Shown here piece after piece: positions 15,542 through 26,134 of a stretch of 64,000 nt of DNA. The notes beneath the pieces were generated by a model that did not search any database, had not been told where the DNA came from, and worked only from the letters and a program-made list of their open reading frames with translations. This DNA is from Amoebidium appalachense (Eukaryota > Ichthyosporea). The DNA is taken from contig CAVNZM010000006.1 in the NCBI GenBank assembly GCA_963693365.1, positions 2,356,001-2,420,000 of the forward strand, written 5' to 3'. Numbering within the stretch: position 1 is the first letter of the stretch; every line of letters starts with the position of its first letter. The position numbers were made by a program, and so were the translations under genes.

Positions 15542-16369
15542 TTACTGCAGCAGCATCTGCATAGGCAGCATATTGGCTGTGGGCTTATGTGCAGGTACGG
15601 GTCTAAAGGTGGCCACACCCTCTTGCCGTGGGTAAGGCAGCACACGATAGTCACCAGACAGTGAGCGTCCACGCACACGCACGGGGCCTGAGACCGCGCG
15701 CACAGTGCGTGGTGGGGTGGGGAGCTGCGACAGAGTCATATGAGAATCGTTGGAAACAACACCCGGGGCGGTGGGTGACGGCCACTCGGAGCAGAGAGAC
15801 ACAGGGGAAGCGTCTGCGGGCATAACGCGTGGCAAGGGGGTGGGGACAACGGGGAGGGACGGTGCACTGTGCTTGCGCAGCACGGTGGCCAGTCCATGTT
15901 GGCCCTCGTCCTCCGTCACATTGCGAACAGCAGACAGGAACAGAAGAAGAGAGTCGGCCTCACTGCGCTGAGGCTCTGCTCCGGTGCCGAATATTTGGCC
16001 CGCCCAGGAGTCAAACTCGTGTGGGCCGAAACTAACCTCGAAGTCGAGCAGATTCAAAACAAACACTTCAAGTTTGCCTAGGTGCCGAGCATCCAACCCC
16101 GACCAGGTGGCCCAATAAGAGAGACCCGGACACGTATCCTCGACGTATTTAGAGCCCAAAATAACCGCTGTAGCAAAGAGGTGGTGGGGGCACAGGCCCG
16201 TGGTGGCCACACCACGCAGCCTTCGAACCACGCGTTGTATGTATATGAGAGACACGATAAGCACAGCACGTGAGACCTTAGACCGGAACAGGAGTCCAGC
16301 TGCGAATGCGGGGAAAGGAAGTGTGTTGCCACAGCAGGGGCAACGGTCTGAACCCTGAGGTGACTGCAT
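15542..16369 (-). CDS. PHO80/P-type (PCL-like) cyclin
   Basis: Complete intronless frame of 275 aa. Cyclins of this class bind and activate cyclin-dependent kinases, for instance in phosphate sensing or the cell cycle. The cyclin box (about aa 30-130) shows the family hallmarks in order: ALIYIQRV-like VSLIYIQRV, HHLFATAVILGSKYVED, SYWATWSGLD, LGKLEVFVLNLLDFEVSF, and HEFDSWAGQIF. The N-terminus has CPCCGN, a small CxxC motif. The C-terminal half is Ser/Pro-rich with SP and TP sites (for example LPTPPRTV), likely disordered and perhaps phosphorylated. The ATG at 16369 is the first in frame. Upstream, ATTGG boxes (CCAAT on the coding strand) at 16737 and 16761 may belong to its promoter. The CDK partner cannot be told from sequence. 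Confidence 0.88.
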   Translation of the reverse strand: MQSPQGSDRCPCCGNTLPFPAFAAGLLFRSKVSRAVLIVSLIYIQRVVRRLRGVATTGLCPHHLFATAVILGSKYVEDTCPGLSYWATWSGLDARHLGKLEVFVLNLLDFEVSFGPHEFDSWAGQIFGTGAEPQRSEADSLLLFLSAVRNVTEDEGQHGLATVLRKHSAPSLPVVPTPLPRVMPADASPVSLCSEWPSPTAPGVVSNDSHMTLSQLPTPPRTVRAVSGPVRVRGRSLSGDYRVLPYPRQEGVATFRPVPAHKPTANMLPMQMLLQ

Positions 16370-17110
16370 TGTGTTGACAAAAAAATGTGGCGGTGTGTGT
16401 GTTCAGCGTAACTTTAGTGGACGATGGAGTGCTGTGTGTGTGGAAAAGATCGGCTGGAGGGTTTGTCGCAATAGGGAAGATGGTAACTGGAAAAAAGGGT
16501 GTTACTGAGGCATTTCAGGTTAAAAAGAACGCAAAGGGTATACTATAATGGGCCACTGTATACGAAAAAACAAATACCACGAAAGTTGTTTGTATATGGA
16601 ACAAAGGCTGAATACATGGACAACCCACGACAACACCTTTGTTACCCCCAGTCCGTGTCCGTGCGTTGTGGCTCCCGAGAGCACTGCATGCACCGTTTAT
16701 ATATGGCCGGCTTGGCCAACACGATGGCGGCAGATGATTGGCGGACGGAGCAGTGCGTCGATTGGATGACTATTGTTGGCCAGAGAGCCCCCCTAGAACA
16801 TCATAGATGAATGCGAACCATTCTGTTTGCTAAGTGCTCGCTGAAACCAGTATCAAATTTATTTGGTTCATTTTTGACCAAAATTATAACCATGAATATG
16901 AATCTGATATATATTTTGCCGCTACTCTTCTTATATCCATTTTGTCTTTCTTTATCTTATCATAGTAATACTGAATTCTGTGGGTAAGTTCTGTAACTTT
17001 CCGTTACTTGTGCAGACGTAATATCCTTACGCCAATCAGATCACGAACCGACCTGCCTTTAAACACCAACCAATCAAAGCTCGTCACAAGATGCGGTAAT
17101 CTTATTGGAC
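16370..17110 (-). promoter_or_regulatory. Promoter region of the cyclin gene
   Basis: CCAAT on the coding strand (plus ATTGG) at 16737-16741 and 16761-16765, with a TTTATATATGG motif near 16697, 330-400 bp upstream of the cyclin ATG. A second cluster of CCAAT/ATTGG boxes at about 17035-17105 may drive an unseen neighbour. No gene in this stretch. Confidence 0.35.
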
Positions 17111-18694
17111 GACGAGTCTCAAATGCTCTGGATTCTTCATAGCTTAGAGGGTCCAATCCAGGGCGATATTAGGCCGCCAAAAAAACTTCTAAAAGCTATA
17201 TAGTGCCATTTAATCTCAGCTTTATAAAGAAAACTTAAACCAAAACAACGTTCTATACTTATAATGCTATATAAACGTTTTTGTTTCCTAAGGAGCATAA
17301 AACATAATAAAAAAATCACCCAAAAAGAAAAACGACTGCATACCCTTTTAAATTTCCACTATCACAATATGTTTGCAAGAGGACAAGCCCATCTGTGGAG
17401 ATTGCGGAGGGTATACCACCATTCACTAATCGAATCAGTTACTGCGCTACAATTTGCATTCCACTGAGAAGCTTAGTGCCGCGTCGTGATCACATTCGCC
17501 CATGATTTTCATCGAAATTCCTTAGCCCAGGGTGTGAAATAGTGTTCGGCTGTGGGGACAGGCACACTTACAGAAGTTTGCCTCTGAAAGGCTCGCTCCC
17601 AGCTTGCTTTCTCCAGTTTACCTGGGTCTATATTAGTTTTCAACGATAGTTTCTTATTATCTGCCACTAATATAGCCACCGGTGTATCATTTGGCGGGCA
17701 TAGCCTGATATTATCCGGGCATAGCTGGGGGCATTTCCCGTCTTAAAATATTGGCCCGGTGACGTACACGCTAATAATAGGCCTGTGACTGCTGAATCGT
17801 TCGCTGGTATTGCGCGGGCGCGCTCCGGCATGCCGCATGCGCACATGTATGTGAACTCACTAAATATATCAAAAATATATGAAAATAAATCCAACAGTGT
17901 TACTAGCATGCATAACACTTCACAAAGTTGGGTGGGCACATTTATGTTCCCAGTTGTTTTCTGTTTTTTTTTTTCTGTTTTTTTTTTCTGGACGACAACT
18001 GCAAACCCAAGCAGCAGCGCGAAGCTCTCAGTCAGGCGGATTGCCAGAAATGCGCTGACGTAGGACTGTCCCCGATGACGGGCCTTCTGCACTATGGTGC
18101 CCCAAGCCTAACGGCCTCCAAGAAATAAAAAATAAAAATAAAATACTTCCCACCGGCCGATTTCAATTTTTTTTTGGATGGATCGAACGCCCTTGACGAG
18201 ACCTGTCGAATGGCGTGTCCGAGGCTAACTCAAAACCGCTAATCTGACCCCCCTCCGACCCGACCCATCCCGACCTGATTAAGTCATCAAGCCGGCCCGA
18301 CCCGGCCCGAATTGGGTCGGCCCGGACCGATTCGGGTCACGCTCCAGCGGCTGCCCGCGGTATGGGAGTGCTTGCAAAGCTCTGTAGTTGGACGTGTATG
18401 CACACGTGCACAGCACCTTGCCCTGTCACCTACTGAGGTGACTCGTATTTTTCCTTACACACACAGCGAACGTGAAGTTCAAAGCAGCCCAGGCACCGTC
18501 AGTACGTGCCAGCACCTTGCCCACCACGTTTATTAGGTTACAGATATGGCTATGGAGCCATACACCCTGTGTGGCCTCGTCCTTTAATGCAAAAATGCTT
18601 ACATGTGACATGCGGGTTAAACCGTTTGCCAAGTTACAGAATGCGACCTTTTTGTGACCTGTGACCTGTGCTGGTCACAGGTTCACACCCTAAC
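17111..18694. other. Intergenic region, possible terminal exon near 18000-18128
   Basis: Mostly non-coding. At about 17992-18128 on the plus strand a T-rich tract is followed by AAACCCAAG and a GC-rich open stretch (QQREALSQADCQKCADVGLSPM...) that ends in TAA, right before a run of AATAAA-like signals. This looks like a last exon or the 3' end of an old element, but no upstream exon was found. Near 18240-18350 there is a GGGTCGG/CCCGACC-rich patch. Confidence 0.3.
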
Positions 18695-18890
18695 ACCTAC
18701 CACCTACTGAGGCGGTGTCTCCTTTCTTTCTTTTTTTTTTTTTTTTTTTTTTTTTACTTCCGCCTGAGTAGATGTTAAAACGTCGCACGTGCGGCAACAC
18801 GTCAGTACGTGTTAGAACATGTTTTAGGGCTAACACGTACTGACGTGTTGCCGCACGTGCGACGTTTTAACATCTACTCAGGCGGCTTTT

Positions 18891-18924
<34 letters not shown>

Positions 18925-18953
18925 AGGAGACACCGCCTCAGTAGGTGGTAGGT
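18695..18953. repeat. Long near-perfect palindrome (foldback element)
   Basis: Arms of about 120 bp (18695-18815 and 18830-18953) are inverse copies around a 14-bp loop. Each arm carries CACCTACTGAGGCGG, a long T (or A) run, GCCTGAGTAGATG, and GTGCGGCAACACGTC. The 12-bp direct repeat AGGTTCACACCC stands on both sides (18679-18690 and 18950-18961, the latter overlapping the arm end), which looks like a target duplication. No coding capacity. Confidence 0.85.
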
Positions 18954-19007
18954 TCACACCCCACAAAAAGTCTCGTTCCTCTGCATCATAAAAAGCGGCC
19001 GTGCAAG

Positions 19008-19044
<37 letters not shown>

Positions 19045-19255
19045 ACCACCACCACCACCACCACCACCACCGGTCACCATGGCCACCACCAATTGCAACA
19101 CAGACAATGTTACACACACACACACACAGTCACGTCACACATGTGACGCATACATACTCACACACGCACACAAACTGTAGAGAGGGAGGGACACGGAGAG
19201 ATGTCATCATCAGTGGTGTGTCTGCCAATGTGTGTGTGTGATGTATGGGGCCCAG

Positions 19256-19297
<42 letters not shown>

Positions 19298-19502
19298 ATG
19301 ATCATATAAGGCTCTAGTACATATGTGGGAATGAATAAAGTGACTTTTCAGGCTGTTGCATAATGCTGTGTGAAGAGATGTCGAGTTCCCCAAGGCGCAG
19401 GGGGCATAACGTGTCATTACATGCGTGACATCCCTCATCGGGGGTTGTCATAACTTGTGACCTCCCAGGGGATTATCGGGATATATTTGGGATACCCTTA
19501 CT
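18954..19502. other. Non-coding DNA with C, CCA and G tracts
   Basis: Poly-C at about 19010-19044 runs into (CCA)n, then CA repeats; a 35-nt G tract lies at about 19257-19296. No gene seen. Confidence 0.5.
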
Positions 19503-19712
19503 TGTGCCATGCTTTGGCCGAGCGGGTAAGCTCCTATGTATGTAGCCTCCGACGCAGGAGGCACCTGGTTCGAATCCCGGGATGTGGCGCATTGGGGATC
19601 GGATGCCCTGATGGGACTCGCCTGGGTGCAGAACTATGGCAATGGCCCTCTAAGCTAACTCCAACCGGGGTAGTCAAGGATCGGATGCCTTGGCTATTCC
19701 GGAAAGTTTTTT
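19503..19712 (+). repeat. tRNA-derived SINE, copy 1
   Basis: Head with internal RNA polymerase III promoter: A box TGGCCGAGCGGGTAAGC and B box GGTTCGAATCC. A unique body follows (GGATCGGATGCCCTGATGG, CTAACTCCAACCGGGG) and a tail ending GGAAAGTTTTTTT, whose T run fits a Pol III terminator. The A box resembles Ser/Leu tRNAs. This copy has an extra ATGTATGTAG in the anticodon-arm region. Confidence 0.8.
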
Positions 19713-19907
19713 TGAGGAGCCGCTGTGGCCGAGCGGGTAAGCTCCTCGCCTCTGACGCAGGCCTAGAGGCACCTGGTTCGAATCCCGGGATGTAACGCTT
19801 TGGGGATCGGATGCCCTGATGGGACTCGCCTGCAGGTGCAGAACTATGGCAATGGCCCTCTAAGCTAACTCCAACCGGGGTAGTCAAGGATCGGATGCCT
19901 TGGCTAT
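19713..19907 (+). repeat. tRNA-derived SINE, copy 2, left part
   Basis: Starts GAGGAGCCGCTGTGGCCGAG and follows copy 1 directly, head to tail. It is cut at GCTAT by element 1; the last bases (GCTATTTCGGAAAGTTTTTTT) resume at 40248-40270. Confidence 0.8.
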
Positions 19908-20631
19908 TGTCGTATCCTATTGTATGTGTACTAGAGACGCGGCACTCTACTAAGTGTACACACACGAAAAGGAACGAACGTGTACGGAAAAACGGTAAAG
20001 TTTATTCAGACCAGGCTCCGACGGCCCGGGCAAACTTAGATCCGTACGGAATGAGTCTAAGTTACGACTGAGGCCATCAAGGCCGTGCCCTCAAAGATCA
20101 TCATCACCTGGCCCCCCTACGATGCCACATTCCAAACATTCCGATCTACTTTTATCGTGTGCCTGCACGAGCTAAGTCGATCTACTCAACTAATATATTT
20201 ATCCATGTCTCACCCCTCACCCTCCCCCTAGTGGCACCGCAGAGTCTAAATCTACATTTCATACTATCCTCCCCCCCCCCTCCCGGGGCCCCCTTTCCTC
20301 TACATCGAAATATATAAATACGTTTGGCAACATATACTATCAAACCTTGCCAATACTTACAAAAGGGCTTCTGCCCGAACAATCACATTCCTAAGTCCTC
20401 CTACGATCTATCCTACACACTAATTAGAATTCTATTGGACGGCTGTCCCGGCTGACGTGGTCCAATGCCCTGCGCCGGCAGAGGCAAGATGCACGCAGCT
20501 GCCAGACAGCTATCTTGAGGCCTCGGACTTGATCTTGATGATCTGTGGACCCGGGCCACCCCCCCCCCCCCCCCCCCCCGATCTCGATCGTAGACTTAGG
20601 CTAATCTGCTGAGACGGATTAGTATATGTCA
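19908..20631 (-). repeat. 3' LTR of element 1
   Basis: 724 bp. On the coding strand it has a TATTTATATATT TATA-like box (plus about 20305-20320) and AATAAA (plus about 19998), in the right order for U3 and R. The adjoining ACTCCCCCCCCCGG (20632 onward) is the polypurine tract on the minus strand. Confidence 0.9.
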
Positions 20632-20897
20632 ACTCCCCCCCCGGCCCCCGGAAAAGCTGAGTCCCACCTCAGTCACATTACATCTAACACCCCCTAAAAA
20701 GACATAGACTAATCAGTCTCCTAAAAAAAATTAAATAAATAAATTACGAAGAAAAATAATAAATTAATCTACACCATTAGCTTGATACCTACGGAGACAC
20801 CTATGATAATAAATTAAATTCCTACGACTACGTTCACACTCCTCCTCGGTCTCCTCCCCTCCCTCCCCCTCCCCCCGTGTGTCTACGTGTATTTGCA

Positions 20898-22867
20898 TCA
20901 CTCCCCCCCCCCGGCCCCCTCCCCCACCGACTTTTTCACACCACGATTAAACTGAGGAATAACTCTCTTTGGCCGAGAGGGAGCACTAGGCAACTCCCTC
21001 TGCACTAATCTAGCCTCATAAGCACGAATAGAAAACGGGCAATCCAAATGAAACTCAGGCAACCACTGATCTTCCTGATAACCTCCCTCAAAACGAATTA
21101 AATAATAATTTACCTTACCTTCCTTACCTTCGATAACCTTTTTATCCATAATTTTATCTACTGCAGCCTCCGATACATCCACCGACCCGTCATAGTCGGG
21201 AGTGAATGCATCTAACACTCGACGGCCCTCCGGCCGTTTAACCCTAAGGGCCCTATCATAATATTCCTTTATATCATCTACATTATAAAATCTAACATCA
21301 CTCTCATTATCTAACCTCTGCACCTTATATTCCGTCGGACCTAACCTAGCCACTATTTTATACGGACCGATAAAAAGAGGCAACCATTTCTTACCATACT
21401 TACGAAGACCTTCACCTTCACCCTTACCTTCCTGCTCCTGCTTATATCTCTTTTTCCTAGTATGATCCCTAATTAAAACTAAAGTACCCTCGGCAAATTC
21501 ACGTAACGGACGTGTGGACACGTCTGTACGTGCCTGTGCCTGCTGTGTACGGGCCAGAGCTGCATCACGTGCAGCCCGGGCCCGGGTTAGTAGCTGCTCC
21601 CGGAACTCAGTCCAGTGGGGATAAGTTAGGCGGTCAGTCCCCCCCATCGGCAAAAGTGCCGTATCTAACAAACTAATAGCCTCCTGCCCATAGACCAAAT
21701 AAAACGGAGAAAAACCAGTCACAGCATGAGGGGTAGAATTATACGAATGAGCAATAAACCTAGACATATGATCCCAATCATTAGCCTCCACATCCACCAT
21801 TTTGCCAAAGGACTTCTGAAACACTGCATGCACACGTTCAGAGATGGCATTTGCTTGAGGGTGATATGCAGACGTAGTGATATGAGCTACCCTTAAAATT
21901 TTACACACCTCCGACACCAACTGATTTAAAAACACACGACTCCTATCCGTTAACAAAACACGAGGACAACCAAACCTAAGACAAATTTCATCCACAAAAA
22001 TACGAGCAAACAAAACGGCATTAGCAGTGGGGAGAGGAAAAACTTCAACCCAACGAGTGGCCACATCGGTGACGGTAACAAGAACAGTGTTACCCTCAAC
22101 CGTAGAATTAAAAGGACCGACCACATCCACTGCTACCCTTTCAAACATACGAACATTAAAATCCCTAATAAACGACGGGCGGGAACGAGAGTGGGGACTC
22201 TCATTCCTTTCCTGACAATGCATGCATGACAACACATAATCCCTCACCTCCCTACTCATACCCGGCCAAAAATACGAACGATTAACACGAAGCAACGTCC
22301 TATTTACACCTAAATGACCAGCCATGGGATGCTCATGCACCATATGCAAAACCTCAGGCACAAGTGCCGTCGGGACCCAAACTCGGTGTCCGTCTGGCCC
22401 AGAACAATGATAAACTAAATCCTGCTCTACCTGACACATTTTTGCTAACTTAGCTACCTTAATCATCTGCCTTTTATTTTTAAATTTAATCGAATCAACC
22501 GGCCCCTTTAAATAATTCTTAACCAGACCAATCAACACATCTTCCTCCTGAGCTAAGATCAAAGCCGTAGGTGCTAAGGCAGGGGCCGAGCCATGAGACT
22601 CGGTCCCGACCTCAGACACTGACAAATACCTCCCCCCCCCCTCTCCTACACTTATAAGCAAGCAACCCCGGAACCCAAGAAGACACATCCACAGACACAG
22701 CATCTATTCCTTTCTGCTCACTCTCCCCCCCCCTTCCCCCCCTCCCCCCCCGTCTCTCACTATCCCCCCCCTCCCCCTCCTTCTCTTCTTCAAACAAAAT
22801 ATAAGCAGCACGAGAGAGAGCATCACAGTCAACCATTGTTTCACCCTTGGCATAAAACAATTTATAG
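20898..22867 (-). pseudogene. pol: Integrase with chromodomain, plus the end of RNase H, of element 1
   Basis: Inserts element DNA into the genome. On the minus strand the integrase has an HHCC zinc module (HEHPMAGHLG...CMHCQ), a core with D in AVDVVGPF, D in LLTDRSRVF and E in HPQANAISERVH, a GPY/F-type module (WLPLFIGPYKIV) and a C-terminal chromodomain (IRFEGGYQEDQWLPEFHL). The N-terminal linker is frameshifted at a G run near 22636. At 22867 the RNase H end (LFYAKGETMVDCDALSR) stops at the insertion of element 2; its other half is at 31227-31475. Confidence 0.9.
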
Positions 22868-23508
22868 TGTCGTATCCTAATGTATGTGTACTAGAGACGC
22901 GGCACTCTACTAAGTGTACACACACGAAAAGGAACGAACGTGTACAGAAAAACGGTAAAGTTTATTAAGACCAGGCTCCGACGGGCAAACTTAGATCCGT
23001 ACGGATTGAGTCTAAGTTACGACTGAGGCCATCAAGGCCGTGCCCTACAAGATCATCATCACCTGGCCCCCTACGATGCCACATTCCATTAACATTCCGA
23101 TCTACTTTTATCGTGCGCCTGCACGAGCTAAGTCGATCTACTCAACTAATATATTTATCCAAGTCTCACCCCTCACCCTCCCCCTAGTGGCACCGCAGAG
23201 TCTAAATCTACATTTCATACTATCCTCCCCCCCCCTCCCTCCCCCCCTTTCCTCTACATCTAAATATATAAATACGTTTGGCAACATATACTATCAAACC
23301 TTGCCAATCCTTACAAAAGGGCTTCTGCCCGAACAATGACATTCCTAAGTCCTCCTACGATCTATCCTACACACTAATTAGAATTCTATTGGACGGCTGT
23401 CCCGGCTGACGTGGTCCAATGCCCTGCGCCGGCAGAGGCAAGATGCACGCAGCTGTACAGCTATCTTGAGGCCCCGGACTTGATCTTGATGATCTGTGGA
23501 CCCGGGCC

Positions 23509-23540
<32 letters not shown>

Positions 23541-23591
23541 ATCTCGATCGTAGACTTAGGCTAATCTGCTGAGACGGATTAGTATATGTCA
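22868..23591 (-). repeat. 3' LTR of element 2
   Basis: Begins TGTCGTATCCTAATG and ends ATATGTCA; carries the same TATA-like and AATAAA signals on the minus strand as element 1. A long C run at about 23512-23539. Confidence 0.92.
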
Positions 23592-23774
23592 ACTCCCCCC
23601 CCGGCCCCCGGAAAAGCTGAGTCCCACCTCAGTCACATTACATCTAACACCCCCTAAAAAGACATAGACTAATCAGTCTCCTAAAAAAAATTAAATTAAA
23701 TAAATTACGAAGAAAAATAATAAATTAATCTACACCATAAGCTTGATACCTACGGAGACACCTATGATAATAAA

Positions 23775-25658
23775 TTAAATTCCTACGACTACGTTCACAC
23801 TCCTCCTCGGTCTCCCTCCCCTCCCTCCCCCTCCCCCCGTGTGTCTACGTGTATTTGCATCACCCCCCCCCCCGGCCCCCTCCCCCACCGACTTTTTCAC
23901 ACCACGATTAAACTGAGGAATAACTCTCTTTGGCCGAGAGGGAGCACTAGGCAACTCCCTCTGCACTAATCTAGCCTCATAAGCACGAATAGAAAACGGG
24001 CAATCCAAATGAAACTCAGGCAACCACTGATCTTCCTGATAACCTCCCTCAAAACGAATTAAATAATAATTTACCTTACCTTCCTTACCTTCGATAACCT
24101 TTTTATCCATAATTTTATCTACTGCAGCCTCCGATACATCCACCGACCCGTCATAGTCGGGGGTGAATGCATCTAACACTCGACGGCCCTCCGGCCGTTT
24201 AACCCTAAGGGCCCTATCATAATATTCCTTTATATCATCTACATTATAAAATCTAACATCACTCTCATTATCTAACCTCTGCACCTTATATTCCGTCGGA
24301 CCTAACCTAGCCACTATTTTATACGGACCGATAAAAAGAGGCAACCATTTCTTACCATACTTACGAAGACCTTCACCTTCACCCTTACCTTCCTGCTCCT
24401 GCTTATATCTCTTCTTCCTAGTATGATCCCTAATTAAAACTAAAGTACCCTCGGCAAATTCACGTAACGGACGTGTGGACACGTCTGTACGTGCCTGTGC
24501 CTGCTGTGTACGGGCCAGAGCTGCATCACGTGCAGCCCGGGCCCGGGTTAGTAGCTGCTCCCGGAACTCAGTCCAGTGGGGATAAGTTAGTCGGTCAGCC
24601 CCCCCCATCGGCAAAAGTGCCGTATCTAACAAACTAATAGCCTCCTGCCCATAGACCAAATAAAACGGAGAAAAACCAGTCACAGCATGAGGGGTAGAAT
24701 TATATGAATGAGCAATAAACCTAGACATATGATCCCAATCATTAGCCTCCACATCCACCATTTTGCCAAAGGACTTCTGAAACACTGCATGCACACGTTC
24801 AGAGATGGCATTTGCTTGAGGGTGATATGCAGACGTAGTGATATGAGCTACCCTTAAAATTTTACACACCTCCGACACCAACTGATTTAAAAACACACGA
24901 CTCCTATCCGTTAACAAAACACGAGGACAACCAAACCTAAGACAAATTTCATCCACAAAAATACGAGCAAACAAAACGGCATTAGCAGTGGGGAGAGGAA
25001 AAACTTCAACCCAACGAGTGGCCACATCGGTGACGGTAACAAGAACAGTGTTACCCTCAACCGTAAAATTAAAAGGACCGACCACATCCACTGCTACCCT
25101 TTCAAACATACGAACATTAAAATCCCTAATAAACGACGGGCGGGAACGAGAGTGGGGACTCTCATTCCTTTCCTGACAATGCATGCATGACAACACATAA
25201 TCCCTCACCTCCCTACTCATACCCGGCCAAAAATACGAACGATTAACACGAAGCAACGTCCTATTTACACCTAAATGACCAGCCATGGGATGCTCATGCA
25301 CCATATGCAAAACCTCAGGCACAAGTGCCGTCGGGACCCAAACTCGGTGTCCGTCTGGCCCAGAACAATGATAAACTAAATCCTGCTCTACCTGACACAT
25401 TTTTGCTAACTTAGCTACCTTAATCATCTGCCTTTTATTTGTAAATTTAATCGAATCAACCGGCCCCTTTAAATAATTCTTAACCAGACCAATCAACACA
25501 TCTTCCTCCTGAGCTAAGATCAAAGCCGTAGGTGCTAAGGCAGGGGCCGAGCCATGAGACTCGGTCCCGACCTCAGACACCGACAAATACCTCCCCCCCC
25601 CTCTCCTACACTTATAAGCAAGCAACCCCGGAACCCAAGAAGACACATCCACAGACAC
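23775..25658 (-). CDS. pol: Integrase with chromodomain of element 2
   Basis: 627-codon open frame. Zinc-binding H-H-C-C module (H in MVHEHPMAGH, then CMHCQ), catalytic D in RVAVDVVGPF, D in VLLTDRSRVFLNQ, E in YHPQANAISERVH, then GPY/F-like KWLPLFIGPYKIV and a chromodomain near aa 530-580 (VDKIMDKKVIEG...YYLIRFEGGYQEDQWLPEF), which in chromoviruses steers integration to marked chromatin. The usual G after the second Asp is S-R here (TDRSRVF), shared with element 1. The C-terminus trails into a G/R-rich low-complexity stretch. It joins the RNase H frame through a G-run frameshift near 25690. Confidence 0.93.
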   Translation of the reverse strand: MSVDVSSWVPGLLAYKCRRGGGRYLSVSEVGTESHGSAPALAPTALILAQEEDVLIGLVKNYLKGPVDSIKFTNKRQMIKVAKLAKMCQVEQDLVYHCSGPDGHRVWVPTALVPEVLHMVHEHPMAGHLGVNRTLLRVNRSYFWPGMSREVRDYVLSCMHCQERNESPHSRSRPSFIRDFNVRMFERVAVDVVGPFNFTVEGNTVLVTVTDVATRWVEVFPLPTANAVLFARIFVDEICLRFGCPRVLLTDRSRVFLNQLVSEVCKILRVAHITTSAYHPQANAISERVHAVFQKSFGKMVDVEANDWDHMSRFIAHSYNSTPHAVTGFSPFYLVYGQEAISLLDTALLPMGGADRLTYPHWTEFREQLLTRARAARDAALARTQQAQARTDVSTRPLREFAEGTLVLIRDHTRKKRYKQEQEGKGEGEGLRKYGKKWLPLFIGPYKIVARLGPTEYKVQRLDNESDVRFYNVDDIKEYYDRALRVKRPEGRRVLDAFTPDYDGSVDVSEAAVDKIMDKKVIEGKEGKVNYYLIRFEGGYQEDQWLPEFHLDCPFSIRAYEARLVQRELPSAPSRPKRVIPQFNRGVKKSVGEGAGGGGDANTRRHTGGGGGRGGRPRRSVNVVVGI

Positions 25659-25663
25659 AGCAT

Positions 25664-26134
25664 CTATTCCTTTCTGCTCACTCGCCCCCCCTTCCCCCCC
25701 CCTCCCCCCCCGTCTCTCACTATCCCCCCCTCCCCCTCCTTCTCTTCTTCAAACAAAATATAAGCAGCACGAGAGAGAGCATCACAGTCGACCATTGTTT
25801 CACCCTTGGCATAAAACAATTTATAGGAGAACTCACCGAGAGCCGCGGCCCACTTCTGCATCCTCTCGTTGACCAGACGAGTGGTGCCGGCCATGGCTAG
25901 GCAGGGCTTGTGGTCGGTGTAGACCTCAAACGTCCTGCCTGCGAGTATATACCTCCATGCCTGTGAGACTGCCCAAAAGATAGCATGGGACTCTCTCTCC
26001 GGATTGCTATATCTACGTTCACTTTTACTAAATGAACGACTAGCATAAGCAATCACTCTATCCTGCCCCTCCTGCACTTGATATAACACGGCCCCCTCAG
26101 CAACCTTACTTGCATCGCACCGAACTTTAAACAT
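25664..26134 (-). CDS. pol: RNase H region of element 2 polyprotein
   Basis: Continuation of RT after the homopolymer at about 26135. Reads KVRCDASKVAEGAVLYQ (first Asp), RRYSNPERESHAIFWAV (Glu), FEVYTDHKPCL (second Asp) and VDCDALSR, the Ty3-type RNase H layout. It degrades RNA in the RNA-DNA hybrid. A one-base change of the G run would fuse it to RT. Confidence 0.9.
   Translation of the reverse strand: MFKVRCDASKVAEGAVLYQVQEGQDRVIAYASRSFSKSERRYSNPERESHAIFWAVSQAWRYILAGRTFEVYTDHKPCLAMAGTTRLVNERMQKWAAALGEFSYKLFYAKGETMVDCDALSRAAYILFEEEKEGEGGIVRDGGGGGGKGGRVSRKE

Noticed and set aside
19720-19800. A true tRNA-Ser or tRNA-Leu gene
   Set aside because: A and B boxes are good but the acceptor stem does not pair well and a long unique body follows, repeated four times; SINE fits better.
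19534-19965. 143-codon minus frame with repeated SQGIRSLTTPVGVSLEGH
   Set aside because: This is the antisense reading of two SINE copies; the repetition reflects the SINE array.
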